64,000 nucleotides of DNA from Bursaphelenchus xylophilus (Eukaryota > Nematoda > Chromadorea > Rhabditida > Aphelenchoididae). Positions 21,717-35,000 of this stretch are shown piece by piece. The first letter of the stretch is position 1. Every line of letters starts with the position of its first letter. Location of the stretch: contig CAJFCV020000002.1 of the NCBI GenBank assembly GCA_904066235.2, positions 4,278,001-4,342,000 of the forward strand, in the 5' to 3' direction. The position numbers were made by a program, and so were the translations under genes. Below the pieces are notes generated by a model. It saw only the letters and a program-made list of their open reading frames with translations. It searched no databases and was not told the origin of the DNA.

Positions 21717-23625
21717 CATTGTAACAGTCTTTGTTTGTCGTGTCACATTCAATCCGAAGGGTTCTCCGAAGATGTAGAGAATCTCTTGACGGATTTTTGG
21801 CGAGGCGATGATTAAGGAAAGCACTGTGGAAGCGAGGACAACGTCGTATAGTAAAGGGAGAATGACTCCGAAAATTAAAGTTGAGGCGGTTTTACTGGTC
21901 CTGTAAAAGGCCGGGACTGTTTGCTGAAAGAGGAAAAAATTAGTAAAAGAAAGTTTTAGGATCCTTCATTTTTGCTATGACAGGCTTTTTATTTCGGAAG
22001 AAAGACTCGACCCAATGGTGTCATATCTCTCTCTCTCTCTCTCTCTCACTTGGAATATGCTGATTTACCTGTGAAATTATAAAGTAATCTTTCTAAAAAT
22101 TCCCAGAAATGCAATTTCTGCATAGCCAGTTCTAGAGAAAAAGTTGACCCAAAGTGTCAAGTCTCCCTTTTCCTCAGAATAGATCACCAGGCAAAGGTTA
22201 AAAATAAAAATTGCTCACTTCAACAAGCCCGTATGCAAAGTGGGCCAAGAAAATAACGAATGAGGTAATAAAGAGGTTGATTTCTTGTTTCCAATTCCTT
22301 CGAATTCTCAGCGATTTCTTTCGAAGGCAGAGCAAAAACAAAGTAGTAAAGTTACAAACACCCGAAATTACTGAGAGCGAAATAAAGGCGTATTTGCTAT
22401 TGTTGCCAACTGAGATCTGAAATTGAAATGTAGAAATTGTAGAAAAATTGAAAAGCTGAAAAAAATTTCATTTTTAAAAATTGCAAATTTTATCAAAAAA
22501 TTAAAAAAAAACTTTTTGCTTTCTTTACGCAGCAAGATATAAGCCTACCCCAAAAGTATTTGAATGGTCATACGTGAAGTAGCACTGCTTATCCATTCCC
22601 GTTCCATTGTCGCATTCAACTACTCCTTTGTTGAATAATAAAGTCCAATAACAGCCAAATGGAGCCACGTAATATATAGCTAAGACTAGAGGTAAGTTCT
22701 TTCGCCACATCTGAAAATATTTAAAATCATATTTAGGGACGAGTTACAAACTTCAGCTCTGAGGAAAAGACTTGACCCAAAATTTTCATTATGGATCAAG
22801 TCTCCCCTTCACTCAAAAAATTGTATTTTACTTACAGTATCATGGTGCATAGGGAATAGAATACAGGAAACGCGATTAAACGCGAGTATTGTTGCAGCTA
22901 AAACTCCTTGAAGTTGAGTGTAAAAGTAAACAAAGTACCAAACCACTTGTATCTTCGTGGGGATTTGTAGTTGATAAAAATAATGAATGTAAACGAACTC
23001 GCTGGTCGGCCATCGTTGAATATATTGGTTGAAAAGGTAGCAAATCACTTCCTAAAAGTTTTTGAAAAATTGAAAAACATTTTGAATAATGGTCTTTTGA
23101 AAAATGTTTGTTTAAAATTCATAAAAGTTATAATCAGTTCAAAAAAGTCATAACTGTGGTTGAAATGTTCCAGCAGACTTGAAAAAAGATTGAAAAATTG
23201 TCCGATAGAGCTGGTCTACACAGAAAATGAGGGCATAGTGGTTCTCTTATCCATATTTTTACCCTCAGGGGACCGAAGTGTGTTTACAAGTGCTAATTGT
23301 TCCAAAGATAGTAATCCATTTTGTAAAACTGAGTTCAGAAAAGAAGCTATAGCCACCTTTTAACTTTGCCCTAATCAAATTTTTCCCTAAACCTTTTATT
23401 ACAAATACAATCAATTATAATACATGTATAATAGAACGAATTACAAACCCAGTTATCGTCATACCAACCTACTTGAACTCCAAAAATTGCGACCAGTCGA
23501 TAGAAAACGGATGGAAATCTTCCTCGCTCTTTGATCAGCACAATAATCACCATGACATATGCAATAATTAATGGGATTCCATAAAAATAATACGCAACGA
23601 ATGCCCAGGTCGGTGTCATTCCCAT
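21699..23625 (-). CDS. serpentine 7TM chemoreceptor-type GPCR (nematode Srg/Srv-like), copy 2
   Basis: Five exons (23473-23625, 22836-23051, 22549-22710, 22219-22416, 21699-21923) join in phase 0 to about 317 residues. The protein parallels copy 1 throughout: YYFYGIPLIIAYV, FPSVFYRLVAIFGVQ, NQYIQRWP, LQGVLAATILAFNR with CILFPMHH, CYFTYDHSNTFG, and NLFITSFVIF. The last two exons are 198 and 225 nt in both genes. Copy 2 has an extra intron just after FGVQ, where copy 1 is continuous. The start is the ATG giving MGMTPTWAF; a short upstream exon cannot be excluded. Palindromic repeats lie in three of its introns. Likely a sensory receptor duplicated with copy 1; the pepsin-like gene sits between them. 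Confidence 0.8.
22759..22810. repeat. ~50-bp palindrome, copy in receptor 2 intron, enlarged loop
   Basis: CTGAGGAAAAGACTTGACCC and GGATCAAGTCTCCCCTTC separated by a 14-base loop. Two more copies (21997-22035, 22134-22176) lie in the neighbouring introns of the same gene. Confidence 0.7.
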
Positions 23626-26026
23626 TACACTTGATGGGGCAGCTGGTGAAAGTGAAAAAGAACGCTCATTTCAGATGGTAATCTTTAATATTCGTATTAC
23701 AATTGCAAGATTTGTAGATGGTTTCACGATTACACTGCTTATATATGTTCTAAAGTTGTAAAAAAAGGAAGTGAAAAGAACAAAGAGAATTGAAAAGAGG
23801 GAAGTTAAGCGAGGCTACGCAACCGGCATATGGTGTAACATTTTGAAACAAAGAGCAGCAAATTGTCACAGAAGAAGTTTGTGTGAAGAATTTAATAAAG
23901 TTTAGGACAAATCTGAATTCCATTTTTCCAACGAAAAAACTTTAAGGGGTTGAATCATCAAGATTAACCTCTAGTGTGCATCAGAAAAGCGTCAGTTAAG
24001 ATCTTCAAGCATTGGAATGCAGTCTGTTTAGAGCAAGAACGTCAAATTTAAACAAAATCAATGGCTAAATTTGGGTACTATGTGGACAACAAATCATCTT
24101 GGTCTGATGTGCTCATTTACAGAGAGCAAGTACGATGTTTACTTTGGGGGAGTTGGAGAAAAAGCTGCTCATACTTCCGGGTCCTTACTAATCACTTTGT
24201 ATAGTATACGGTCAGAGTAAACATGGCTCGTCGGCCGGTCCGAGCAGAAAGTAGTGGCCCGGCTCGGAAGCCATGTCTAGGTCAGCGAGTCAGGGAGAAA
24301 AGTGAGTCTATTCTACGACAATATTTTAGCTATAGCATAAGCCTACCTGGTCTGAGGACATCCTGAATAACTCTGCAGGATATATTCATTCACTATGGTA
24401 ATCATCAATACTTAAAAAAGCCTTGCAAGTGTTTCTATGCGAAACATCTTTGCCTGCTGACAATTTTGCAAATGCAAGGTTCAAAAAGGTTTTCTAAATT
24501 GGGCATAGAATAAAGTTATATATATTATACTAAAGGGAAGTATAAAAGGAAATCTGCGGGTGCTACAACTACAATTTGAAAAGAATATAGTGGTTGTTTG
24601 ATGCACCGAAAAGCGATCTTCCTTTATTGCATACGTCGGAAAAAATGAAAGCAAGGATTGTAGCCCGTGTCCCTCAGCGAGTAAAAGTCTATTACCCGGC
24701 AATATTCAGTCATAAAGATATTGCTAATTTCTGCAAAACAATGTATTTCAAGTCACAAATCAAGTTATGCAGATTTCGTCCCATCCCATTCTGAATGACG
24801 TCAATTTCTTCCGCCAAAAACGTTTTAGAAGATGACCCCAAGCTTGAAGGCCCTCAAAAGAGCGATTTTGGCGCCACTAAAGAGGCTTAAATTAAAATCT
24901 GCTTCTTTTCGGATGGGTTTCCTACAAAAAATTCTTCAAAATCTTATGCCACGAAACCTATAATAGGTTCACTATGACCTCTTAATTGTCGAAAAGCACA
25001 TTGTTTTTTGTTGCTGTAAAATCTATAAATGTATTACAAATAATTCCCTGCTTGATTTTCCGAGTACAATGAACCATTAAATACAGAGTGTTTTCATATC
25101 CTCTTGTCGTAATCTCAATGACCCAATTGATAATAAAAAAGAGTCACGCTTAAAGCAATATCATAAGGTAATGGACTCAAAAACCCAAAATAAACAAAGT
25201 CTTAGCGTACTTAGCGGGTCCTAGGATCTTGGAGGCACAACCTGTAATTGGATTTATAATCATATTGGGTTTGTTTATCAAACCGTTTTCCTAACTGGAA
25301 AGGGAAATCGGAAATTTATTGTTTGAGGAAATTCGGTCAATGAGAGGTGGAATGATGTCATAAAAAAGAATTTTGAAATTGAATGTTAGAAGGTCAAAGA
25401 ACGCAGGTGCAGTTTGCAGTAGGTACACAAGCACAATGAGGTAATTACTGTCAAAACCTCTGTACAAGAAAGAGCAGAGAATTTATTCGTTATAGGAGGG
25501 GGTTTTGTGCATAGATTCAAATTGACCAAAGTGAACAGAGGGCTCTGAAGTTGTTTGTCATAGACAGGGTGCGCCGCTGCGTTCTTCATTACAAGTTTTT
25601 CTCGCGAAGAAGACTGTAATATGAGTATATCTCGGGTGTCGCTGAAAAATTGAGACGAACACGTTCAGAAATAAAATAAAATCCCTATATTACTGTAATT
25701 ATAGTACATGTAAAATTATGAGAAATTTCTGACTAAAGATGAACACTGAGAAAAATTATTTTCCATAACCTCTCTAAAAAATCTCCGTTGTCTTTGCAGT
25801 ATCAAAGGTGCCGTTCCTACATATTATAGTATTCAATTGTGCCCTACATTCATCATGATCTTTTTCAAGGACTTTCCACTGAAAAAATGCAAAAAAATCG
25901 AAGATGACAATATTTCGGCATAACTTTATTAAACAATTACCAATTCATAATTCTAAAAAGATCACACAAAAATAAAATAATAACATTAGTAAGTTCTCCC
26001 ATCCAATTTTTTCAACAAAGATCAGC
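23626..26026. other. intergenic, nothing recognised
   Basis: About 2.4 kb without a supportable gene on either strand. An imperfect GC-rich inverted repeat bounded by CATGGCT/AGCCATG lies at about 24222-24276. Short open frames are unsupported. Confidence 0.35.
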
Positions 26027-29000
26027 TCAATTCTTTTCGCTTGCCCATTTTTGAAGAGCGATGATTTTCTTAATGGCTTCGACTCTGGTGACTTTGAATT
26101 CCTTGGAAACGATATCCTTGGCGTCTGTGAGATAGTCGATACTCGAGCAGCGGCTCACTTTGGCAAACAATTCTCGCTAAAAATCACAAAAAAATTAAAA
26201 AAATTATATTATACTTGCCAAAAACCGATAAAAAAATATCAAAATCAATCTTACCGTAAGAAAACCATGCCGTGGGAGGTTCAGATGTTGGATAAAGGCG
26301 TTGATTTCACCTCGATTCGGAGTTCTTCTAAAATTAAAACCATTTTAGAACGAGAAATCATCAAAAATACCTATAATAACATAAAGTTTAGTGCTCAAAA
26401 TAATGTCCAAATCTCCTTACCCAATCAAATATCGGATCATCGGAATGACAATGGCTCTGGACAATTCTCTTTTTTCGGAATCAGAAAACGGCTTGACCAA
26501 GTTTACCTTGTCCGTAATCTCCGGGGCATTCGGACATTTATCCAAGATATCCTGCCACTTGTATCGCTTTAATCCCAAAGGTAGACGGGTGAATCCAGAA
26601 GAATCAGCAGGCTGAAAAAGAAAATTTCAGGTTAAAAAAATTTAGTTTGACTAAAAATAGTCATCATTTTCACGAATATTACAAAAAATGTCGTCTTTTT
26701 TACAAAATTAAAAATTTTTCAATTTCTCCGTGTAAAAATTGGTAAAAAAATCACCGAATACTATCCTCTTTAGATGAGATATTTGCCATTTAGATGTTTA
26801 ATTTTGCCAAAAAAAACCTTGTTAAAAGGCCCAAAGCTCGAGTTTCCATCAAAAAGTCCAGCAAATTTAAAAAATTTTCCGCGAAAAAATCGATCCAAAG
26901 TAATTTTCGAGGCCCATTTCTTATTGTCTCAAAAAATTCGATCACAATCCCCAAAAAACTCACCTCATTTTGGTAAATAGTCATGATATACGGCCGCTCC
27001 GTTACCAAAATCTTGGACCAGCTCGAGGCTTCGACCACTTGCTCATTATGGGCGATTTTCTCGACAATCTTCACCTTGGTCGGATCTATTTTAATCTCCT
27101 CGGCCACTTTCTGCACCACGCTCTTCACCGTCGCTGTTCCCGGATCAATTTGGACGTTGACTTTCGCTCGAAGTCGATGGTTTTCGTTGATCACGTACAC
27201 CCTCAGGGTGTTTGGCTGATCGTCCGGGCCAATCGAGTCGATCTCCACCAAATCTTCGGGGATTTGAGCTGTTGAATTTGAAGGACCAGCTTCATCATCG
27301 CTGATGACTATGTAATCATCTTTATTCATAAGCGTTTTGGTTACGGGAGGGTTCGATGGGGCCGCAGTTGGACTATCCGAAGTTGTGCCTGTTCCTGAGA
27401 CACTTTGACGGGCATTCAGACTTGTCTCGTCTAAAATTAATTCAAGATAAAATAAAAAGACTCAAAAAATGAAAAAAACAGCAATTAAAGATTTAATATT
27501 ACCTTGAAGGACCACTGCATGTTTATCTTCTTCTCCTTTCTCCTTATTACCATCCTTTTCTATCCTCTGACCTTCTCCTTGCCCATGTTCTTCCACTTTT
27601 CTCTCAATTTCCTCCCCTTCCGCCTCTCTTTTCTCCTTATCTCTCTTCTCCATTTCCCTCGTATTGTTCATCTTCTCCACTGTTTCCTCATCAATCACCA
27701 GCTCTCCATCTAGACTATTTTCCTCCAGTATCCGATCCTCTTCTTGTTCAACTGGTCCCGCGACTTCTTGTTCAATGATCCTCTCATCATTTTGAGATTC
27801 CACTCGGTCCTCATCTTCCTGGGAATCCAATATGCTCTCATCAATCACCAAATCTTCGAGTCCATCACTTTCGGCGAGTTCATCGGCCGCTTGGAGCAGA
27901 TCAAGTTCGATTTGTTCTTCCGCTCTGTGAAGCAAGATCTCACTGGCTTCAGATGATTTTCTACTACTTCCAAGATCTTGGGAGCCCACTTGATACGCTT
28001 CACAAATTTCATCATCTGCTTGTTTATCTTCCTGATCTGCTACCTCATCATTTCCCGGCTGTGCTTGAGCCTCCTCAAACTCCATAGCAACTTGATCATC
28101 AATATTCTTCTCGCAAATCTCATCATCACCCCTTCCTTCATCGATTTGAAGATCTCCCAAAGACCCCACTGACATTGGTGTAGTTGTACCGTCTTCTTGA
28201 CTCTCTCGGCCATCTTTTTCAGTCTTCTTTTGTCCTGAATCTTCTCCTTGATCCGTCTCTTCGGCATCTTCATCCTCCCTCCAATCTTTGTAAATATTTT
28301 CCATTCTTTTGACGTGTCTTCCTACTCCACATCGCTGGACCATTCGATCAAACGAGGCGCTCGACACCAAGCTTCTTGATCTCGAGCTGCTCGGCTCTTC
28401 CGGCCTCTCATTTTCCTCAATTTCACCGGCACTTCTACCTCTCTCATCATTCCCATCATTCGTTTTTCCTTTCTCTCCAGATTCTCCTGGTGATCTCTCT
28501 TCGTCTTGCGGTTCTCTGATCCCAAACTTGCCGTACAGAGTTTGCATTGTTTTGTCGTATGCCCCTCGGCCATGAAGATCCGCTTCTTTTGGGAATCGGC
28601 TGGGCGAACATGGCTTTGGAGGTGCCTGAGAGTCGATTTGCTGGGAAGAGGGTTCGGATTTTGTACTGGGAAGGGATACTCGAACTATAGCAATATCGTC
28701 AGTATCCTCAAATAGCGATGTAGTTGTCCCTTGGTTATTCGAATCATCCTGAGAAACATTATCTTCATCTACATCTCCTTCTGGCCGAGTTTCTGTTGTT
28801 CCAGTAGCCACCATTTCCTCATCTTCTCTTTCATTTGCCCCTTCAATTTGGCCATCACCTCTCCCTTGATCTTGCGGACCAACATTTTCATCAACATCAC
28901 TCCCATACAGCCGCAAAATGTCATTTGAATCATGTCCAGGCTCACTTCTCCCATGTGCAACATCCGAATCTCCCCATCCTTGATTTCCACCGTCCGATCC

Positions 29001-32000
29001 ATCATTTGGCCGGTCATTTCCTTCTGAGCTTTCTAATCGCGCTTCTTCAGCCTCCATTTTCTTCAGCCATTCTTCTACTTCCTTCGTTTCTGCTTCCACA
29101 TTCGCTGGGAGGGTTATCGGCTGCGTCAGGAGGGCGGCATCAGGCCCTGGATCAGACTTTAGATAGTCCATAAACACTTTACGGACCAGCTTTGCTCTCG
29201 TCATGAATCGATGATTTCCGACCAATTTGAAGGCGACTTCCAGAGGGACCAATGCTTCATAGACTCTCATGGAGAAGATTGTCTAAAATACGAGATACGG
29301 CATTTAAAATAACCTTGTTATTAGACAACCACACCTCTCAAATGTCATTGCCTATGTATCTACCCAAAAGATACATTGTTATTGCCTACATATCAGTCCA
29401 AAGTTTCTGATAGATAGTTTCTAACAAGGGAAGTCACTTTTTTCGCAGACGGACTTTGGAACGAGACCTAGTAGGTTTCAAACGTGAAGCGCCTGCGACC
29501 ATAAAACTGATTTCCAAAAGTGTTTACGGGACTTCTCGGCCGAGAAAATCGACCGCAAAGTTTAGACGAAATGGGCGAATAGCCTCCCCAAAAGAAACAG
29601 CTTATTTCATCTGCAGTGGTGGCCGAGTGGTCAGTGCGCTCGCTTTTTGCGCCAGAAGACGTGAGTTCGACTTCGGCCGTCTGCGGATGCATTTCTTTTG
29701 GCCATTGAAATAAATAGCGAAATGCCGTTAACACCGCATGTGCTAACTATTAGCAATTTTTAACAAAACACGAATTTAAAAACTATATCTTCATTAACCC
29801 AGGCCTGTTTTGACTTTACAATATTCATGAACATTCAGCTTTGAATTTATGTCTAAATTACTGTAAAAAAATTTAAAAAGTGTATACATTTTATGTTTAC
29901 ATACTAAATCAATATTTACGAACCAAAAAAGAAAATAAACTGCGCAGAGGATCGAACCCGCCTCTTCTGGCGCAAAAAGCGAGCGCACTGACCACTCGGC
30001 CACCACTGCAGATGAAATAAGCTGTTTCTTTTGAGGAGGCTTTTCGCCCATTTCGACTAAACTTTGCGGTCGATTTTCTCGGCGGAGAAGGCCCGTAAAC
30101 ACTTTTGGAAATCAGTTTTATGATTGCAGACGCTTCACGTTTGAAACCTACTAGGTCCCGTTCCAAAGTCCCTCTGCGAAAAAAGTGACTTCCCTTGTAA
30201 GCCATTTTTTAGACTGTTTTTGGCATCATAGATAATATCCCAAAAAATTAATATCGACCGAAAATCATAAAGCCAATCCGTCCGAAAATGCTTTTTATGC
30301 TAGAAACTCTCCTCAGTTCTCATTTTTAAATATAAAACTAACTTACCGTATCCAAATTGGGGTATTTGCTGATCAAATAATTGAAGAAGATCACCTTCTC
30401 GAAATCTCCAAATTTCCGGCTTAAAATAAAACATTAATGTCAATGAGGCCTCTAAATTATAAAAGATACTTTATAACGTCAAAATTAATTCAGTTTGGAT
30501 ACTAAAAGTACCTTGTAAAATTAAAATTTTGCAAAAAAAATCAAGCCATCAAAAACTCACAACGCACAGTGCAAGAACGAAATTCTTGCAATTTCCAGCG
30601 ATACTTTTACCGCTTGGATGGCTGTCAGTTTCACAATCTCTCCACTCCTCAACTTTTGACCAATTTTGGGATAAATCTTATCGACCATCTCAGCCAAATC
30701 ATACTTTTTGTAAATGTCTTGAAGTTGGTCGCCTTCCTTCAGTTCAGCCAGTCCAATCTGCTCAATGTTCTGTTTGATTCCCACCAAAAACATCTGCGAT
30801 GGGACAAAGATCGGGCTGTAGGAGGAGAAGCGGCAGACATAGTCCTTTGAAATGGCGAACATCACAACGAGGAGGACGTCCATTCTTGGGATTTTAAAAT
30901 GGCCGCTGGCGGCGGTGATCAAGTTGTCTTGGTCCGGGGAGAAATTTATGGAGCAATGGCAGAGAAGCTCGGAGTTTTCGTTGATAACCACCATCACATT
31001 GGTGGAGAGGTACTAGAATCAATTAAATTTGGGATAAAAATTTATTTCCAACCTCTATTACAATACAAAAATCATCAATCATACCTTTTTAGTCACTTCC
31101 TCCACAAATTCAATGTCATCCTCGTCGCTTTGCCCATCCTCCGCTCTCTGTTCAGCCATATTTTGATTGACCAAAACTGGGGGATTCATATCGCTTCCAT
31201 CCAATTTTTCCGGCAGAGTCCCTTCACTCAAAACCCTCGGTTCGTAGACTCTTGGAGGCTGCTGGATCTGAGGTTGTTGCTGTGCAACCATCGCCGGAAC
31301 CTGCGTGGATGTGGGGAGATTTTGTGGCGGTACCATCGGTCTTATTATCTGGGCGGGTGCTGGATGTTGCATATAAACATTAAGTGGCACAAGATCTTCT
31401 TGAGAAATTCCGGGTACCAGAGGCCGCATAACAATTCTTGAATTGTAGTCCGAGGGGTTTCCCGGAAGACATGGCGGAGGAGGACCCATGAATTGAGGGC
31501 GATAATAGGGATATCCGTACTGATTTGGGCGGAACTGAGGGATCGGCACAAATTGAGATCCAACCTGGACGTACTGGGCTTGCTGTGGATGTCTTGGAGG
31601 TCCAACCGGGGCGAATTGGTTTGACTGAGCGTCTGCTTGGCGTCGAGCAGAAGCTAGAAGATGAGGCCGATAAGCTTGAACTACAGGCGTAAGGCTTGTG
31701 GGCGTTGATTGGCCCGCAGTTCGTGCAGTTACTCCTGATGAGCCCTGGAGATAAATTTTATTTCAAAAAATACCAAAACATTCAAAAAATCGACAAATTA
31801 AAGGGCTTTTTATATTATACATGACCACTATTTCAACTAACCTGCTGATGTTGGTTCCCAACGCTGGATTTTGAAGATGATGGAAGACTCCCCACTGGGG
31901 TATTTCTGACTGTAAATGCCTGATTTGGTGGGTCTGTTGATCTTCTGACCATCTCAGAAAGCGTCGAAACATCAGATGTTCTTCTCACATTTTCCGCTCT

Positions 32001-35000
32001 TCTTCTGGGCTCCACTGACAGCCTGGCCGGCTCTGTTCTAGCCTCGTTTGCCCTTGCTGCCATCACTGACTTCCTGCCAACTTGACCGGGAGTTGATTTG
32101 ACCACATCCAGAATCTGAATATCATCTTCATCGTCCACCGAGGTCGGTTCTGGGAATGGGTTGATATTGGGAGGATAAAGAGTAAAATTTTGGTTGAAGA
32201 ATACTTTACGAAGTGATGTGGTCATTACCACGGCCATCCCGTTGGCAACGACCCTTCGCCATTCATTCACCGCAATCTCCCGGATCTGCTGTTTGTAGGT
32301 GAATTCAAATCGAGTGGAGAAGGATTCGTTGTGGGTATAAGCCTAAAAATCGTTGAATTGAAATCAATTTCTATTCAAATAACAAAATCTCTACACCAAA
32401 AATACAATATCAACTCACCCCATAAATGTCCAGCACAATGCAGATTATTTTATGTTTGTTCTCGGCCCTCGTGCTCTCCAGTTGGCTCGTACAAACCACT
32501 CTTGGCTGGATTCTTGGGACCACCGGCATTGGCCGTGCGAATTTTTCGTGGACTTTGTGCACCGCAATCCGGCTGGCCTCTTCGATATTGTGCTCCATGC
32601 AGAAGCGGGCAATCAAACTTAAATCAATCCCAATGACCGCATAAAAATTGGGCGAGCCTCTATTTTCGTCGTGGAGCTTCTTATTGAAGAGGTCCTTGAC
32701 GCTTTGCAGTTCTAGCGTTTGAGGTCCTGGCTGGAATGGAACTTTTCTTGCGGGCCTGGGATTCGATGGAACACTTCTTCTTGTGGACGCAAGACGTTCC
32801 AAATTCTCTCTTAATCCCGGGCGTGAAGATGCATTAACATTACCACTGCTGGCAGCCGAGGTACTTGGCTGATCAGTAATATTTGCTCTGACCTCATTTC
32901 TTTCCAAATTTCCATCACTTCTTCGGCTAGTGCAAGGTCGATTCGGCTGGATATTCGGCTCTCGCTGGGCTGGTGTGATCTCCACAATATCTGAATCATC
33001 CGAATCGTTCTCAATGAGCTCTTGTTGATTCAAGGGTTGTTCTGAATTCGTAATAGCTTCCTCAATGAGCCTTTCATTGGCCACTTCTTCGTCTCGATAC
33101 TGTGTCATATAAGCTAGTCGTTTTTTTCGAACAGACTTCTGTCTTATGCTGAGTTGGACACTGATCAAGGCTCTTCGATGGTATATACTGCCTTCACGTT
33201 GTCGGGAGAGCTCATACTGAAATTTAATTACTTTATTTTAGGGTTCAGCAGACCTTGTATAGATCAAAAAAAAAAAACGGTCAAACTAAAATCAAAATCA
33301 CTCTCAAAAACCGCGATTTTGTCTTACCGCAATCTCCGGTTTGGCCTGGAAAACCGTCATCAAAAATAAATCAACTTCATTTTTCGTTGGCCTCCGTTTT
33401 TTATAATAACAACCAAGATGTTCGGCCAACTTCGCCGCCAATCTTCTATACTCCTCAATCGAGAGCTCTCGGTCGCCATTATAATTCCGAATTCCTGACG
33501 AGTTGATGACATCAGCAAAGGTTACAGATCTCAAAACTTCTGGAACCACTCGGTCTTCCTCCATAGTGCAGATGGGGTCCTAAAATTGGTATTTTATATT
33601 AAATTGGCACAAATTCCGAGAAAAAATTTCTCCAAAAACGAAACCAACCTCTCCCGTATAAACCTCGACAAAAACAAGGGTGTTATAAAACGTGTCATCG
33701 ACGAAATTATCCGCATATCTCAGACAGTCCACATCCAGCACATGGTCAATTGGAATCCCCATTTTCTTGGCCACAAGTTGTTCAATTTCCTCTTTTGTAT
33801 TGGGGCTTTGTGTGCAAATGCAATTCAAAAACTTCTTTTCTTCCGTGTAGATCAAGATGCGGTTATGCCCTTGCATTGGCGGGACCAAAAAGTTGAACAT
33901 AGACGGTTCCACCGGGGAGATTTCCATTTGCATCTGGTCCACATCTTCCGGATTTGTTGTCAAATCGGTCGGTTTAGCATCGCCGAGTTGGTTGCCACTC
34001 AGCCGGCTCATCTTCCCTTCGAATTTCCCATTAATAATCTGGTTCAAAACTTTGAGACGTCTTCTTTGCCGAGAATTATAGCTGATTCTTGATCCACTAG
34101 CGAGAGCATCGGCGGTCAGTCGGAACAATCTTGCGGCATCAAATTCAGGGTAGGGGCGGAGGAAATGCGTAAACATCAACTCTCTTTCCGCACTTTGGGG
34201 AACTCGACTAAAATCATACAAAAATTGTAAAAGAATTTGAGTATTATTTAAATTGTAAATTGCTGGAAGTTTGACGCGACTAACTTCAAATATTTCCCCA
34301 GACATTAGTATACAGTGGCGGACCTGATTCAGTGGCAAAAAACGTATCATTTTGCATCTGGGAAGTACCAAAAATGTAGCAAAATACCTCCCTATACAAG
34401 TAAAAAACTCCGATTTCAAAGGCTCGCCGTTCAAAACGGAGTTTTTTTAGTCGGAGAGGGAGGCATTTTGCTACATTTTTTGGCACTTCCCATAGGTAAA
34501 ATGGTACGTTTTTTGCCACTGGATCAGGTCCGTCACTGTAGGACATATATATAATTATATAACAATTCCCGAAAATTTTAGATCGAGCTCTGCAAGGACG
34601 GTCTAGATACGTAACGATATTTGCCGAAGACAGTCATCATTTTGACCTCTCGGCAAAGACTGGCGGATTCTTAGCGCCTTCTGCAAACCGTGAGCTACAA
34701 TTCTCAGCGGTTAAGAAGAGCCCTAGGGACAATTTGGGAGCAAAGTTAGGAAAAATCTGAAGGTCACACCTACTTCTCCAACATTCAAGAGTTCTCTCAC
34801 ACTTCCAAAAAATGCCAAAAACAGATAATAACTTACGAAAACACCGGCATCCAAGTTTCGCAGCACCATTTTGCGATCACTCTTTGATCATCTTCGCTCA
34901 ACTGCCCGTCTTTCTTCCCAAACGCCTTCAGAATCCTCTCCTTTACCTTCCTATCAATCTGACGTGAATTCAGCAAATCATCAATGCTTCTATCGGCCAG

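Noticed and set aside
22024..22050. CT microsatellite
   Set aside because: Simple dinucleotide repeat beside a palindrome copy; ordinary.
24222..24276. Imperfect GC-rich inverted repeat bounded by CATGGCT/AGCCATG
   Set aside because: Only 7 bases pair perfectly; the rest needs gaps.
27504..29173. Long plus-strand frames opposite the acidic exon
   Set aside because: Antisense shadows of the GA-rich coding strand; no splice logic.
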